Of a stretch of 64,000 bases of DNA, positions 1 through 12,165 are shown in pieces. Origin of the DNA: Serinus canaria (Eukaryota; Chordata; Aves; Passeriformes; Fringillidae). Each line of letters begins with the position of its first letter. Position 1 is the stretch's first letter. The DNA is taken from NCBI RefSeq assembly GCF_022539315.1, contig NC_066317.1, positions 68,903,679 through 68,967,678 of the forward strand, given 5' to 3'. Made by a program: the position numbers and the translations under genes. The notes under the pieces were generated by a model. The model had not been told where the DNA came from, did no database searches, and saw nothing but the letters and a program-made list of their open reading frames with translations.

Positions 1-2486
1 GAGAACCCAACTGTACCTGTCATTATTTCATCCCCACGAGTTTCTTGTCACTTGAGAGGAAATTATAGTTTTGATGGAAATATCAGATGGATGGGTCATT
101 TTCTGCTCCAAAATGCAGTGGGTGTAGATTTGGATACTGAAAATAATCATTTACTATCTCTGTATTAAAGGATTAAATGAATAAAAGAAATTATTTAATT
201 AAATTCCTTATTCCTGTATTAAATGATTCTTTATCCAGACCTACAAGTAAAATTGAAGCTACAGAAGGGACAGTGAAGTTTTCAAGCTTTTGAACTTAAT
301 GCCCAGGGTTTGGGGGTGTTTTTCCTCCCCCACTGCTCTGTGAGAGCATTTGAGTCCTGGCACAAACCCAGCAGCTCAGCACAGGCAGCAGAAACTGTGG
401 GCTACAGCTTCACCCTCAAAACTTCTTTCTCATTCTGGAATTGAAATCTGATTGTTAGATGGAAAACAGAAAAGCCCCAGTGCTAACCACAACTCCAAAG
501 TCTGCAAGTGCAGCTTTGGGGACATTTCCTAGAGTCAGCAGAAGTGGTTCCCAACAGGCAGAACCCTGAGGTGGCAACAGCACTTCCCACCTGCCTGCAC
601 TTTGTGACAGTCACAGGGACACAGGGATGGACACAGGGATGGGCAGGACATCCCCACTCCCTCCCTGAGGTCAGGGCTCAGATCCTTGCACCCATGGCTT
701 GGTGAAGAAATCACTTCTTGGCAGAAGTCAGAGTGACACACAGAAGGATCAGGCAGCTTTGCCCAAAGTTCAGCACAGGCCCAGAGTGGAAATTACATAA
801 ACGGAACAGAAATTTACCAGTAAAACAAATTCAAACAAACAAACAAACCAACCAACCAACCCCCTGCTCTGGTTGAGGATGTTCAGAGGTTTTCAAAGGC
901 AAGAGTGGAGAAAGCAGACTGCCTTGGGTTTGGTGTTTCTGTCTAAATTGCCAAATAGTTTTGCTCTTCAGCCCTGGTGCTGCACTGGGCTCCCTTTCCA
1001 AAGAGTCAATCAATTCTTCAGCACAAAACCCTGCTGTGGAGAGAACTTGCTACTCCAGCTGGTTGAAATGCAAGCAGCAATTAGGGAAAACTGCTCTATA
1101 CTGCAGTGACACAGAGAAAAAGCAAAAAAAAAAAGGATAAATCCCAGAGTGATTCCAGGCTTGTGCCACATAGAGAGGGCTTTAAAACATTCAACACATC
1201 CTTTTTTAATGGGGAAAACCCTTACAAAAGACAGGTATCTTAATCCCTTACCCAAGCCAGGTAGGTCAGGGCCAGGCTGAAGGATTTGCAGCACAGAGGG
1301 TGGCTAATCCCAATTAATAATGGCCACTGGTCACTGAGCACCTCAGTGCTGGGGAATCAGGGACAGCTGCTTCTCTTCTGCCCAAATCTCTGCTCATTCT
1401 CCAAAGGCTTTGCTGCTCCTGCTGTGCACCTGTGCTCAGCCACTTGGAGAAACCATCCCAAAATATGAATAAAACCACCCACAGAAGCCAAAAGCAAGAA
1501 GCTGGTTTAATCTGGGTAAGAAATTAGGGAAAACAAATAAAAGAAGGCATGTCATTTCAAAGGGAACTTCATGCAAAAGCAGCAGCACTCGCATCTGATG
1601 TACAGAAAGCTGCAAAAGAATTATTTATAAAGCCCAAAGACACAGATTCTTCTATTGCTGAAGTGACAAAGTAAGATAAGATGAGATGAGCCATTTGCTT
1701 TGACAGCTTCACTGTCGGCCCTCAGCATTCAAACTTTTGATGTCTGGAGTTGAAAACTGAGTATTTTTAGATTCCATTTTCTTTCCAGGATGTTATCACA
1801 CGAGAAGAAATAACCAAAGTTGAAAAGTTCACACCTGTCCAATCTCCATCTGTGAAACTGCTGAACATAATTAGCTGGAAAAGGACATTCACCTGCCAAC
1901 GTGAGTCTTCCTGCAAACTGCAGGGCAAGAAAAGCTCAACCAAGTGCAAACAGTCCCTAATGAAAGCATCACAGAGGTGTGTGCTCAGGGCTTTCACCTC
2001 CTGCACGCCACAAACACACCCTGATCTCCACTGCGAACTCCAGAGCTTGAGCAGAAAGCCTGAACACTTCACCCACGATCTGAAAGTAGAAAGAATCCAG
2101 GGGGTGAATCACGGTGATCTCATCTCTCCAGCAATAAAGAGAATAATGTGTCAAGCTTCACCAGAAAAGGGAATTATACTTACAGGATGTAGAAATTATT
2201 TATCACCATATTTTTGTCTACACCACAGAAATGTAGCTGTGAACTGTAAATGCAGCTCAGGATTTACACAACACATTGTCAACAACCTGCTGGCAAAATG
2301 CTGCAGGCTGTGGTGACCTCCAGCTATTCCTCTTGATCCTGAGCACCACCTAGATGGCTCCCTGGAGAGAGAACTCCACGTTTTGCAGAGATTACACTGG
2401 GGAATTAATGCTTCCCACCAATTTAGAAGGAATCAGTAAGGTACTACAGCTTGTTGTTCAATGCAAGGTGTGGATTCTGTTTTCCC
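1..2486. other. No gene recognised; presumed DDRGK1 intron 2
   Basis: This is mixed unique sequence. A short CAAA/CCAA run lies at about 835-862 and an A-run near 1120. I looked on the minus strand for the Lys/Glu-rich exon 3 of DDRGK1 and did not see it. If the gene runs left as expected, this stretch is intronic. Confidence 0.5.
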
Positions 2487-2803
2487 AAATTCACAGAATG
2501 CCCAGGTTGGAACAGACCTTTAAGATCATGGAGTCCAACCCAGCCCCAACAGCTCAACTCAACCCTGGCACCCAGTGCCACATCCAGGCTTTGTTAAACA
2601 CACCCAGGGATGGGGACTCCACCACCTCCACAGACAGCCAGAACTTTATCACCCTTTCTGTGAAAAACTTTTTCCTAATTTCCCATCTGTATTTCCCTTG
2701 GCACAGCTGGAGGCTGTGTCCTCTGGTTGTGTCAGTGCTGCCTGGAGAAAGAGCCCAGCCCCAGCTGAGCACAGGCACCTTTCAGGAGCTGTAGAGAGTG
2801 ATA
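2487..2803 (-). mobile_element. CR1 LINE fragment
   Basis: The left end reads cacagaatgcccaggttgg, followed by the 'gagtccaacc' and 'cacccagggatggggactcc' phrases of reverse-complemented CR1 3' sequence. The fragment is 5'-truncated, as usual for CR1, and diverged. Confidence 0.85.
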
Positions 2804-3169
2804 AGGACACATAAATTAAGGTAATTTAATTTAATTCCTTGCATGGCTATGCAGGAATACAAATGTTTCCAGGAAGGATGTGAAGGGTCTGGCACCACAA
2901 ATATCCTCCAGGATTCACCTGAGGAGGAGGCAGAGGTTTAAAATAAGGGGTATAGAGAGAAAAGAGAGAAAGTAGAGAGAGAAGACATGTTGCTATTTTA
3001 TTGTAAATTTCTTATACTTTCTCAGTGATTTCTCAAGGGTAGTTCTTCACAGCCCAGTTAACAAACCCTAGTTCTCTTCCTAACTACTTAACTCACTCTT
3101 TTATAGCGCTCATCTTTACTGGATACAGCTGTGGCCTACTAAGGGCAGGCTTGCTCTTAATCTTCCCAG
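2804..3169. other. Unclassified; purine-rich tract
   Basis: The stretch holds a short AATTTAATTT run (about 2820) and a GA-rich tract (about 2955-2990). It may be part of an old LTR, since AT-rich sequence continues on the far side of the neighbouring CR1 fragment, but no termini are visible. Confidence 0.3.
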
Positions 3170-3422
3170 AATCACAGAAGGATGAGGTTGGAAGAGACCT
3201 CTACGACCATCCAGTCCAACCTGTGCCCTCACACCCCAACCAGACCACAGCACCAAGTGCCATGGCCAGTCTGTTTTAAACACACCCAGAGATGGTGATT
3301 CTGCCACCTTCCTGGGAAGAGCATTCCAGTACTATATGATTCTTTTGGTGAAAAACTTTTCCCTAACATCCAACCTATCCTTCCCTGATGTAGCTTGAGA
3401 CTGTCCTCTTGTTCTGTGGACA
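3170..3422 (-). mobile_element. CR1 LINE fragment
   Basis: It begins with an 'agaatcacagaaggatgagg'-type CR1 3' tail and continues through 'ttggaagagacc', 'ccatccagtccaacc' and 'cacccagagatggtgattc'. It closely resembles the fragment at 17572-17815, so both belong to one CR1 subfamily. Confidence 0.87.
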
Positions 3423-4184
3423 ATTAAATAGTAATTAATACAACTACAACTCCTCAAAAATAAAATTACTTTCTACACTATATTTATTTTTTTACATTTT
3501 ATTCCCCCACAAAGACAAGATTATGGTGAAACTGCAAATAACCCATCAGCAAAACTCAACAACTTCCTCCAGGAGGCAGCTGCACCCCTTGCCCAGCTTT
3601 AACACCTGCAGTGAAGCTTTGTTTCAATGCCAGCAAGATGAGCTTGTTATAGATGGATAATGAGCTGATTGGCTCTCTCAATTAAGGGATGACTACTGTG
3701 GGAATGTTAAGAGAAGCTTTAGTGATGCTGGGTTATGTTGTTGTCGTTTAGATGTTCTCTGTTCTCCCCACAGTTCCCTTTCCCCCCTGCATTGCTGCCA
3801 TCAGACAGCCTGGGCTGTCCAGGACAGGTACAAAGAAGCTGCTCAGGTGTCCCTTCCCTGGGGCAGGTGGGGATGGAGAAGCTTGGGGGTGCTCAGGGGG
3901 TGAGGCATGGCAACACCTGACCTCCAGTGCAGTGACAAGAAAGCAGTTTGCACTGATAAATGGCACAGAAGAGCTGAGTGACAGACTTTGGGAGGGCCAG
4001 GGCTGGCTGATGCAGCCCCCAGGGGTATAAAAGCCTGAGCATCCAGCTTGAAGAGGAACTGGCCACGTGGTATCCATGAGGGCAGGTCCCAGTGCTGTGA
4101 TTTTTTCCTGATGTAGTCCTTTTGTTAAGGTTTAATAAACCTTTTTAAATTTTGAAAGTGAGCAGAAACTGAAGCCAGAGTTAC
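3423..4184. other. No gene recognised; intron next to DDRGK1 exon 2
   Basis: This is unique intronic sequence left of the exon 2 donor. The open frames on both strands here show no recognisable domain. I see nothing else. Confidence 0.5.
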
Positions 4185-4349
4185 CTTCCAGGCCCTGCTC
4201 TGCCTGCTGGGCTCTCCTCTGGGCCATCAGCCTGGTGCCCATGTTCCTGCGGCGCCGGGGCATCCCCTCTGCCCGCTGCTCCTCCTGGGGCCGGGGCCTG
4301 GCCCCTGCTGCTGCTGCTGCTGCCACATTCTGCTGCTGCTCCTCATCAG
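4185..4349 (-). CDS. DDRGK1: DDRGK1 exon 2: acidic/polyQ/polyA and Arg-rich segment
   Basis: This exon encodes residues 30-84 (165 bp, 55 codons). The acceptor is a long pyrimidine tract ending in TTGCAG, with the first exon base at 4349. The donor is GAAG then GTAACT, with the last exon base at 4185. Entry and exit phases are both 1 and fit exon 1. The protein starts A-D-E-E, then three Gln, Asn-Val, six Ala and a Pro/Arg-rich stretch. It ends with a segment containing P-R-R-R-R-N-M-G-T-R-L and Q-R-R-A-Q, matching the conserved human segment P-R-R-R-R-D-L-G-S-R-L..Q-R-R-A-Q. The Gln and Ala runs are one CAG/GCA repeat read in a single frame. Human DDRGK1 is 314 residues, so about 73% of the protein, including the coiled coil and C-terminal domain, is missing here. 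No further exon was recognised at 1-4184. Confidence 0.92.
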
Positions 4350-4443
4350 CTGCAAGAAAAAAAGAAAATATTAAAGCTGACTCTCTCTTCTGCCTCTGTT
4401 CCTGAGTTAAACAGCATGGACTCAAAAGTGTGTTTTTCTTTCT

Positions 4444-5113
4444 TGTGAAAAACGGCTCTTCGTTAATATTCAAATAAATATTATACGTGTTATGTTAGAA
4501 AGTTATGCTTTAATTTATTATTTATTAATTTACTTTTATTTAATATTTATTTTTAAGTATTAATTTGCTTAAGTACTGTGTTAAATATAGTTTTGGGTTA
4601 TAACATAATGTTAAAATAGAAATAGTATCTTACAGAAATAGAACACAATAGAAAAATAGAATAGTTAGATTAGTATTTTGCTATGCTATTTTTTTAAAGA
4701 GAGGACTCACACCTAGCTCGCAGCCACAGGACACCTCAATCTTTCAGAGAAAAGGAATTTATTTCTCCCCAATCAGGAGAAATGAACTTCTTCCTGCCTC
4801 ACTCAGGATTCAGAGGAAGAAGCTGACACTGCCCAGCCAGAATCCTGTGTTTGAATGGAATTTATGCATCATGGATGAGGTGTGTGAACATGCAACAGGC
4901 TGTTGCTTTTAAGGGTTAATCCTCTGTTTATGTGGGTCCTTTTTCACGCTTATTTTGCCCAGAAAGAGGTACCTGGACTGTCTGTAACCCTTTGGTTTTA
5001 TTCTCTTGTCCTAATCCTAATTGTCCAATTTTTTTTATTACTCTAACTTTATTACAATTTTTATAACCATTTCATTACTATTAAACTTTTAAAATTTTCA
5101 TTTTTTTTCCACA
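4444..5113 (+). mobile_element. Solo LTR (ERVL-like), family TGTGAAAAA...CACA
   Basis: The LTR begins tgtgaaaaac and ends ttccaca. It is flanked by a perfect 5-bp direct repeat, tttct (4439-4443 and 5114-5118), which fixes both ends. Five-base duplications are typical of ERVL-type integrases. Related copies lie at 10344-11054 and 56410-57063. The element is in intron 1 of DDRGK1, 94 bp upstream of the exon 2 acceptor, and is antisense to the gene if the orientation is right. It has no internal viral region. Orientation is inferred from an ATTAAA near the right end. Confidence 0.85.
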
Positions 5114-6934
5114 TTTCTGAAGTATTTTGATTTTTTTGACTGAAACCTCAGAGGCTGAATGTTTCAGAGAGGAATATCTAAAGCATTCCACATGAAACAA
5201 AACCTGAAGAGCAACCAAGGATCACAAATTACAGCTGAAATAAACACTTCATTGTACCCTGCTGATTTCAACTCCCCAAATCTCAGGTGGGTACAGACAG
5301 GACACGAAGGGCCACTGCAGCTCTCACTGCCATCTTCCCTGCATATGCTGCAGTTATTAATTAAGATCTGGCAAATTGAAAATATCCTGACAGGAGCAGC
5401 TGGGAGGATGGAACTGACCAGTGGGTTAATTTCAGAAGTTTTCTACAGAAAACTCTCAGATTTTTTTTTATTTTTTGAAGCTTCCTGTTACTTTTAACTA
5501 CGGCAGTAATGCAAAAAACCTTAACCCCAAAACCACATAATGGTAAAATATCATCATCCTTGATACCTGCTTTGCATATTCTGTTGATAAGCCTAACTGC
5601 TATTTGTTACCTGCTCAATCCTGCAAAGTATTAACTTTTAAGCTTTCATTCAAGCAAATATTCAAATGGTCTCATGGAAAACTGCAGAACAACTCACTCA
5701 CTCCAACTCAGAGCCCATTTATTTTGTGATCTGGCAGATTATGTTGTGTAAGCTCTGTGCCAAGTCTCCAGCACCCCCTGAGCCAAACAATGCCCTCCTA
5801 AAAAAGCTCCTATTAGCAAATGTGCCATCAAAAAATGGGATTTGTTGAGAGTGTGCCTGCAGCTACCTCAGCTATCTCAGCCCTCAAAGTGTTGACTTTG
5901 GGACTGGAAAGGACAGGCTGCAGCCCCCAGCTCAGCAGGGCCACCTGGGGCAGGCTGTGGGCAGCAGAGATGTCACAGGGATGTCAGCAGGCCCCCACAG
6001 GCTGTGACATTTGGAACTGAGCCACTGCCCTGTCACGCTGCTGTCACCCTCCTGGTGCCATCCACCTGTGCAGACAGAACAGGGCTGGGAGAAATCACCG
6101 AGTGCAGAGATGCCAAAATGCTGCTCCAAGGCTTGCCCAGTCCTAGTCACAGATTTGGAATGCTACAGGGAAACCTTTTCCTGAAGAAGCAGAGCAGATC
6201 ACTTTTTGGACACTGAAAAATGCCAAAAAAAGCTCTGCAAAAAGCTTTTTATACACATGCAGTATTTCACTTCCTAAGATCTTGAGATATGCTGCAATTC
6301 AAACCTCAGCATCCTTTCACCTGCAAGCTTCAGTAATTCCCAAGATGGTCCTGCCCAGCAGCTCAGCTGTGCAGCTCCAGCACTCATTCATTCTGGTTTT
6401 GGTTCCTGTTGTCCTGTGAAACAGAGACTGCTTTGCATTTTATGAAAGAGGAATCTATTTATAAGCCATGTATTTATTTCAAACCGAAGAGCTCAACCCT
6501 CACAGAAAAAACCTATGAACCAAACTCTCAGCTTTTCTCCATTTAACTCTCTACAGGAGACTCAGCAGTTCCTCAAAGTGACCAGCGTAGAGTGGGCTCA
6601 GGGTGTACCAAACCCCACCACACCTGACCCATACCACAGTCACACACACAGGACAGTATCTGTCACATCTCCAAAATGTGCACGTTAACAGAAGACACCA
6701 AGCCACTATGGATTGTCATTCAGTAGGAAAAGAAATGGTTTAATGATTTTTTTTCCCCTCCTGTCTCTAAAATATTTCTCCTGACTGCAGATTCTTTTTC
6801 AGCAGCACACAGCTGGTTGAACATAAGCCAGTGACACCTGGCTTGTGGCAGCAGGGCCAGGGCAGTGCCTGTCCCCTGTGCTGGCACTGCTGGGGCACCT
6901 CCAGTGCTGGGGACAGTTTTTGAGCCCCTCCCAG
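5114..6934. other. DDRGK1 intron 1, nothing recognised
   Basis: Apart from the target duplication at the left edge, this is single-copy-looking intron sequence. Both strands have short open frames, none resembling a known domain. Confidence 0.5.
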
Positions 6935-7375
6935 TAAGAAAGACCTGGAGGGGCTGGAGAATGGTCTGGAGCACCAGGAGGAGCTGAGGGAGCTGGGCAG
7001 GGGCTCAGCCTGGAGCAAAGGAGGCTCAGGGGGAACCTTGTGGCTCTGCACAGCTCCTGCCAGGAGGGGACAGCCGGGGGGGTCGGGCTCTGCTCCCAGG
7101 GAACAGGGACAGGAGGAGAGGGAATGGCCTCAGGCTGGGCCAGGGGAGGGTTAAATTGGATATTTGGGAAAATTTCTTCATGGAAAGGGTGTCCAGCACT
7201 GGCACAGCTGCTCAGGGCAGTGTTGAAGTCCCCATCCCTGGAGGGATTTAGAAGCCCTGTGGATGTGGCACTTGGGGACATGGATCAGTGGTGGCCTTGG
7301 CAGTGCTGGGGGAACGGCTGAACTGCCTGACCTCAGAAAGCTTTTCCAACCTTTCTAACTGGGCATTCTTGAGCT
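6935..7375 (+). mobile_element. CR1 LINE fragment
   Basis: This is the passerine-type CR1 3' region in sense orientation. It has 'gctgagggagctgggcagg', 'ggctcagcctggagcaaagg' and 'tggatatttgggaaaatttc', ending in 'cttttccaacctttctaac'. It is closely related to the copy at 26790-27270. Confidence 0.92.
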
Positions 7376-10056
7376 TCTGTTTGCCAGGCACTCAGCTGGG
7401 CAGGGATTTGGAAAACATCAATGTTACTCACTGCATTTCTCCCTGTCCTTCTCAGGAGCAGGAGAAAATCCTCATTTCCTTTGCTGTGCTGTACCACACC
7501 TGGAGCTGCTCCCTCAGGGGTCAGGGCTCTGCCTACGTGACTCCAGACACAGCTTTTGTTCAGAATGCTGAAAGTTCAGCTGTGCTTCCCTCCCCCTGAG
7601 CTGTGGCACACAACAGAGGACACACTTAAAAATCACTTTGCCTTTTCCTAGGGGCTGGACTGACCATCATACCTGAGCTCAGGAATGATTTGCTCTGGGG
7701 TCTGGCCCTGCTGGGGTTTTTTTTTTTCACGTCCTCCTGCAGCACAGGGCGGGGTTTGGCTGCTGCACTTATCTGAGCACATCTCTTCATTTTCCTGGAG
7801 CTGCAGAGGTCCCAGCAGTGGCACCCCAGGCTAGTCAGATCATGCAGAGATTAGTCACACAAGCACTAATTAGCCTTGATCCAGAGCCATCTGAGTGAAA
7901 ATTAATGGCCAGCATTAAAGAGGTGAGACAAGCCATCCACAAGCTTTGCAGAATGACAGGTCAGGCTGAATTAATGAGATAAATCCCTCAAATTAACAGG
8001 TAAGACAAACAAAACACTCAACAGCTGTCTGGGAAAGGGACCTGGCCTCAGTTTGTATTTGTGGTGTCCAGGGTCTGACTCAGCTCTGAAAACCCAAGAA
8101 CATTTTTGTGCTGGGCACAGCAGCTCTGCCTGGGTGCTCAGGAAGCATCAGTGCAGGCAAGAGATTATTTTAGCTGACTTGTCAGCCAGGGCACAGCAGC
8201 AGCTCTGAGACTCTGCTTGTGTCTCCTTCCTGAAGGGAGAGAGATCACAACTGTGCTCTGCCAGCAGAAACCTCTGCTGAACTGGATGTGAAGCATCACT
8301 GCAAAAACCACCATGGAGTCATTCAGAGCCCGGATCAGGATCACATTTTGCACTCTCCAGGTAGAAATCTGCCCTTTCAAGAAATTGTGCAAACTTTTGC
8401 TAACAGCAGGGATGTTTTTCTAGAGAACAACCCTTGTCCATCACAGCACCTTCCTCTCAGTTCCACCAGGTGAGCAGGTGACACTGGGCTGGCAGGAATG
8501 GAGGCAGCTCAGGGCAGCAGGGACACAGCTCCACCAGCTGCTGCACCCTCACACGTGGTGGCACCACCCAGCACCTTCTGCCTCTGTGCAAAACCTCTGA
8601 AATTCAGACAGGGATCCCAAATTCAACAGGTGGAACTTCCTGAGGAGATGCTTTGGCCCAGAGGAGCTTATCAGAAAGAGAAGTGGCAGCCATGTGGAAA
8701 ATCAAGAAATGCCATTTTTTAGTTCTCATTTCCAGTAGAACAAGTCCAGGCATGACCCTGCTGGAAACAACGTGCTGCTCCAAGTGACCTTTCAAAGAAA
8801 TCCAAAGGTCCAGGATTTAACTCTCCTGATCCTCACTCCCTGAACACCTGAACATTTTAAAAAGCCAATTTCCACGAGCTAAAACAAAAGGAAGCTGCTG
8901 CTCCAAACCCTGCACATTAACAATGAAAGGTGAGAGCTCCCACCACTTCTTTAGGTCCAATGACCCTGGTTTCAAGTCCTTCCAAGGTGGCAACACAGAT
9001 TTATTGGCACAATTGTGGCAGCTTCCATTTTCCAACTCAGAACATGGAATAGAAAAGGAAATTCCTGCTTAAAACTAAATTTTGTGGCTATTAAATACAT
9101 CACAGTCCCAGTGGTTTCTGAAAAATAATTTCTGTTGTGTACAGAGAACAAAGTCAGCCCCACCAGCTGAAAATCTGTGAAGGGCTTTATCATGATAGAA
9201 ACCAAGATGCTAAATTATATTAAACAATATATTAAAGTAAAAAAGATCTTAAAACCACAGCAAAAAAAGCATGGCCAACTTGGAAGTGTCAAAAAGTTAC
9301 CACTAAAAAAGGTTTCAAGATGATTAAACTGTCCTGAATGTAAATTAACTTCAACCAACTTGCTCAAAATCAATATTAAAGGGTTTTTAAAAATAATTCA
9401 CACTATCTAAAACAAATGCTTGGGCTTCAATTTAGAACCTTGAATGCTTAAAAAGAAATCCTCCCAAACACCACAGCCCCTGATTTATCCAAATCATGAC
9501 AGGATTCAAGCTCAGGAAATGATGTATTCCTCCAGAACACGCATCCTTTACTTTTACCAAAAGTTCATCTCTTCATTCATAGGAATCCAATGAAATCACA
9601 TCAGCTTCCAAACCTTTCCAAGAGAAAGATTTAGACCAGGTTTGTGAAGTAGAAGTGCCTGAGAAATGTGTTGGAAAATTTACTTATAATCACCAAAATC
9701 TGCTTTTACCACAGATCCCTTACCAGCACAGTACTGCACTGAGTGACTGTGTTTGTATTAAATGTGTGCTGCTTTTCCCTCTTAATTAAAAATTACCAAA
9801 GCAACTCCCCCAGAAGAAAAATAATACAAATTCCAACCCCAAAACAACCCATATCCCCAAAAATCTGTGAAGTATTGAGCAGGAGTTGAGTTTGTCCTGA
9901 CTGAACATCTTAATTTGACACTTAGCAGCCAAAAAACCTCTTTCACTGTGAGAGCAGAGCCAGGGCAGTGAGTTCTCAGCACAGCTGACTCCTTCCCACA
10001 GCACCCAATTCCCACCCACACAAGGTCACCTCCACCACAGGGTAATTGCCAGTGCT
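7376..10056. other. DDRGK1 intron 1, no gene recognised
   Basis: The sequence is single-copy-looking and moderately AT-rich. A block at about 7850-7990 has several TAATTA/ATTAAT cores and could be conserved non-coding DNA, but nothing proves it. No exon is recognisable. Confidence 0.45.
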
Positions 10057-10118
10057 GCTTAAGGTTGGACTCGGTGATTTTAAAGGTTTTTCTCGCAGCC
10101 CAGATGATTCTGTGATCT
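10057..10118 (+). mobile_element. CR1 LINE 3' tail remnant
   Basis: The stretch reads 'ttaaggttggactcggtgat', then 'ttaaaggtttttctcgcagc' and ends 'atgattctgtgat'. That is the CR1 3' end with one tail repeat. Confidence 0.7.
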
Positions 10119-10197
10119 AACAGTGCTCAGCAGTGACACAGGGCTGGAAGTGCTGCCCACAGCGAGGTGGAAAAGGAGCAGAGGTGGGACAAGGCAC

Positions 10198-10343
10198 AGG
10201 ATTGGCTCTGGAATATCTCCAGTGAGGAAAACTCTGCAGCCTCCTTCTCTGGGCAATCTTTTCCAGTGCTCCCAGTAAAGAAATTCTCCCTTATGCTCAG
10301 GTGGAGCTTCAGTTCCTGCCTGTTCTGTTGTGGCATTGCTGGC
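10198..10343 (-). mobile_element. CR1 LINE, left part (split by LTR)
   Basis: The stretch contains 'cttctctgggcaatcttttc', 'agtaaagaaattctccctt' and 'aggtggagcttcagttcc', which are CR1 phrases in reverse complement. It stops exactly at the LTR that starts at 10344 and resumes at 11055. The left boundary is approximate. Confidence 0.8.
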
Positions 10344-11054
10344 TGTGAAAAATGTGTATTTTGTGACTGTTTTTTTACAAATATGAAAATGAATATTGTA
10401 TGTGTTATGCCAGAAAGTTATGTTGGATTAATTTGCTTAAGTAGTGAGTGTTAAATATAGTTTTAGGTTACAACATAATGTTAAAATAGAAACTATGCTA
10501 GGTAAGATACTTTTCTTAAAGAGAGGAATGAGGTACTCCCACTGAGATAGCAGCCACAGAACACCTGAATCTTTCAGAGAAAATGAATTTATTGCTCCAT
10601 TATCAGAAGAAACTAACTCTTGTTCTTATTGTCTTGTATTGTCCTAAATCCTAATTATCCAAATTTTTATTACTCTAATTATATCACTATATTTATAACC
10701 ATTTTATTACTATTAAACTTTTTAAATTCTAAAAACAAGTGATTGGCATTTTTCAAAAGAAAAAAAAGTTGACACCTGCCAGACAGAGTCCTTTGTTTGA
10801 GTGGAATTTATGCATCATGTATGAGGTGTATGAATATGCAACAAGCTGCTGCTTTTAAGGGTTAATCCCCTGTCCTTTTGCAGGCTTATTTTGCCCAGAA
10901 AAGGGTACTCAGACTGTCTGTAACTCTTTGTTTTTATTGTCTTAATCCAAATAGTTCAAATTTTTATTACTCTAATTATATGACTATTTTTATACCAGTT
11001 TTATTACTATTAAACTTCTAAAATTTTAAAAACAAGTGGTTGGTGTTTTCCACA
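10344..11054 (+). mobile_element. Solo LTR (ERVL-like) nested in CR1
   Basis: This belongs to the same family as the 4444-5113 copy: it starts tgtgaaaaat and ends ttccaca. A perfect 5-bp duplication, ctggc (10339-10343 and 11055-11059), defines the ends. It is odd inside: the block 'ttattactctaattatat ... aaaacaagtg.ttgg' occurs twice (about 10620-10760 and 10920-11054). This is a partial internal duplication that carries two copies of the 3' end of the LTR. Confidence 0.87.
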
Positions 11055-11745
11055 CTGGCCCCCAGAGCAGAGCCTGGGCCCTGCTCTGAGCCCTCCCTGC
11101 AGACACTGCTGGACGTGGATCAAGTCCCCTCTCAGTTTTATCCTCTCCAAAAGGCTGAACATTCCCAGTTCTCTCAGCCTTTCCTGGTCAGGAAATGCTC
11201 CAGCAGCTGCTTCATCATCCTCACAGCCTGTACAGGTCCCTCCTGTCCTGAGGAGCCCAGAACTGGACACAGCACCCTGGACTGCCCCCCAGGGCTGAGC
11301 ACAGGGGCAGGATCACTCCCTGACCTGCTGGAAATGCTCTCATCCCGGGATCCCCTTGGCATTCTTGGCACAAGGGAACACTGCTGGCTCGGGTACAGCT
11401 CGCTGTCCACCAGGACCCCGGGTCCTTCCCGTGCAGTCACAGCCCAGGGTCTGCCAGTGCTCAGGGTTGTTCTCCCCAGCTGCAGGACCTGAACTGCACT
11501 GTGCTGAATTTCGGAAGGTTTTTTCCCACCTGTCAAAGTCCCTCTGAAAGGGCAAAACCCTCTGAGACATCAGCCATTCCTTGTTTTGCATCATCAGCGA
11601 ACATGCTGAGTGGGCATCGACCCCTATGTCCAAACAAGCCCCAAACACCAAGCACAGAACCCCGGGGGCTCCACTCGTGACAGGTCTCCCCTACACCCTG
11701 TGCGCCGAGCCCGAGCCTCCGGGACCTGTTCTCCATTCCCCCCTC
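11055..11745 (-). mobile_element. CR1 LINE, right part (split by LTR)
   Basis: This is the continuation of 10198-10343. It has the CR1 order 'atcaagtcccctctcag', 'ttctctcagcctttcctgg', 'agcccagaactggacacag', 'ttgtccaccaggac'-type and 'gcatcatcagcgaac'. The whole CR1 is about 830 bp once the LTR is removed. It runs up to the edge of the CpG island. Confidence 0.9.
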
Positions 11746-12165
11746 ATCTGCAGGAACCTCAGGGACACCTTCCAGTCCCAAAGCCCCTGAAAGAACCCCT
11801 GACAGAGAACTCAGACTCCCAACCCGGCACCTCTAAGGCCGGGAACCCCCAGCAGTAGCGGACCGGGCCTCGGCGCCCGCACTCCGCAACCTGCGGGGCA
11901 GACCGGAGGGCGGGCGCGGTTAAGACGCCGGAACCCTCCCCGGGACCCCCCAAAACCCCTCGGGACCCCCCCAAAATCCCCGCTCCCCCCAACATGGCGG
12001 GTCCCCCTCAGGGGCCGCCCGAGACATGGCGCCCCCTGGCGGCTCCCGAGAAACGCGCCCCCCGTGCGCGTGCGGACCCGGTTGAGAGCAGGGCCGCGCC
12101 CACCGGAACGGGCCCGCGGGGGGGCGAGGGAGACCCCAGCCGGTCTGCTCGGCGCCACGACCCAC

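Noticed and set aside
1..4184. Search for DDRGK1 exon 3 and later exons
   Set aside because: No Lys/Glu-rich minus-strand frame with splice sites was seen. The remaining exons are presumed to be left of the window.
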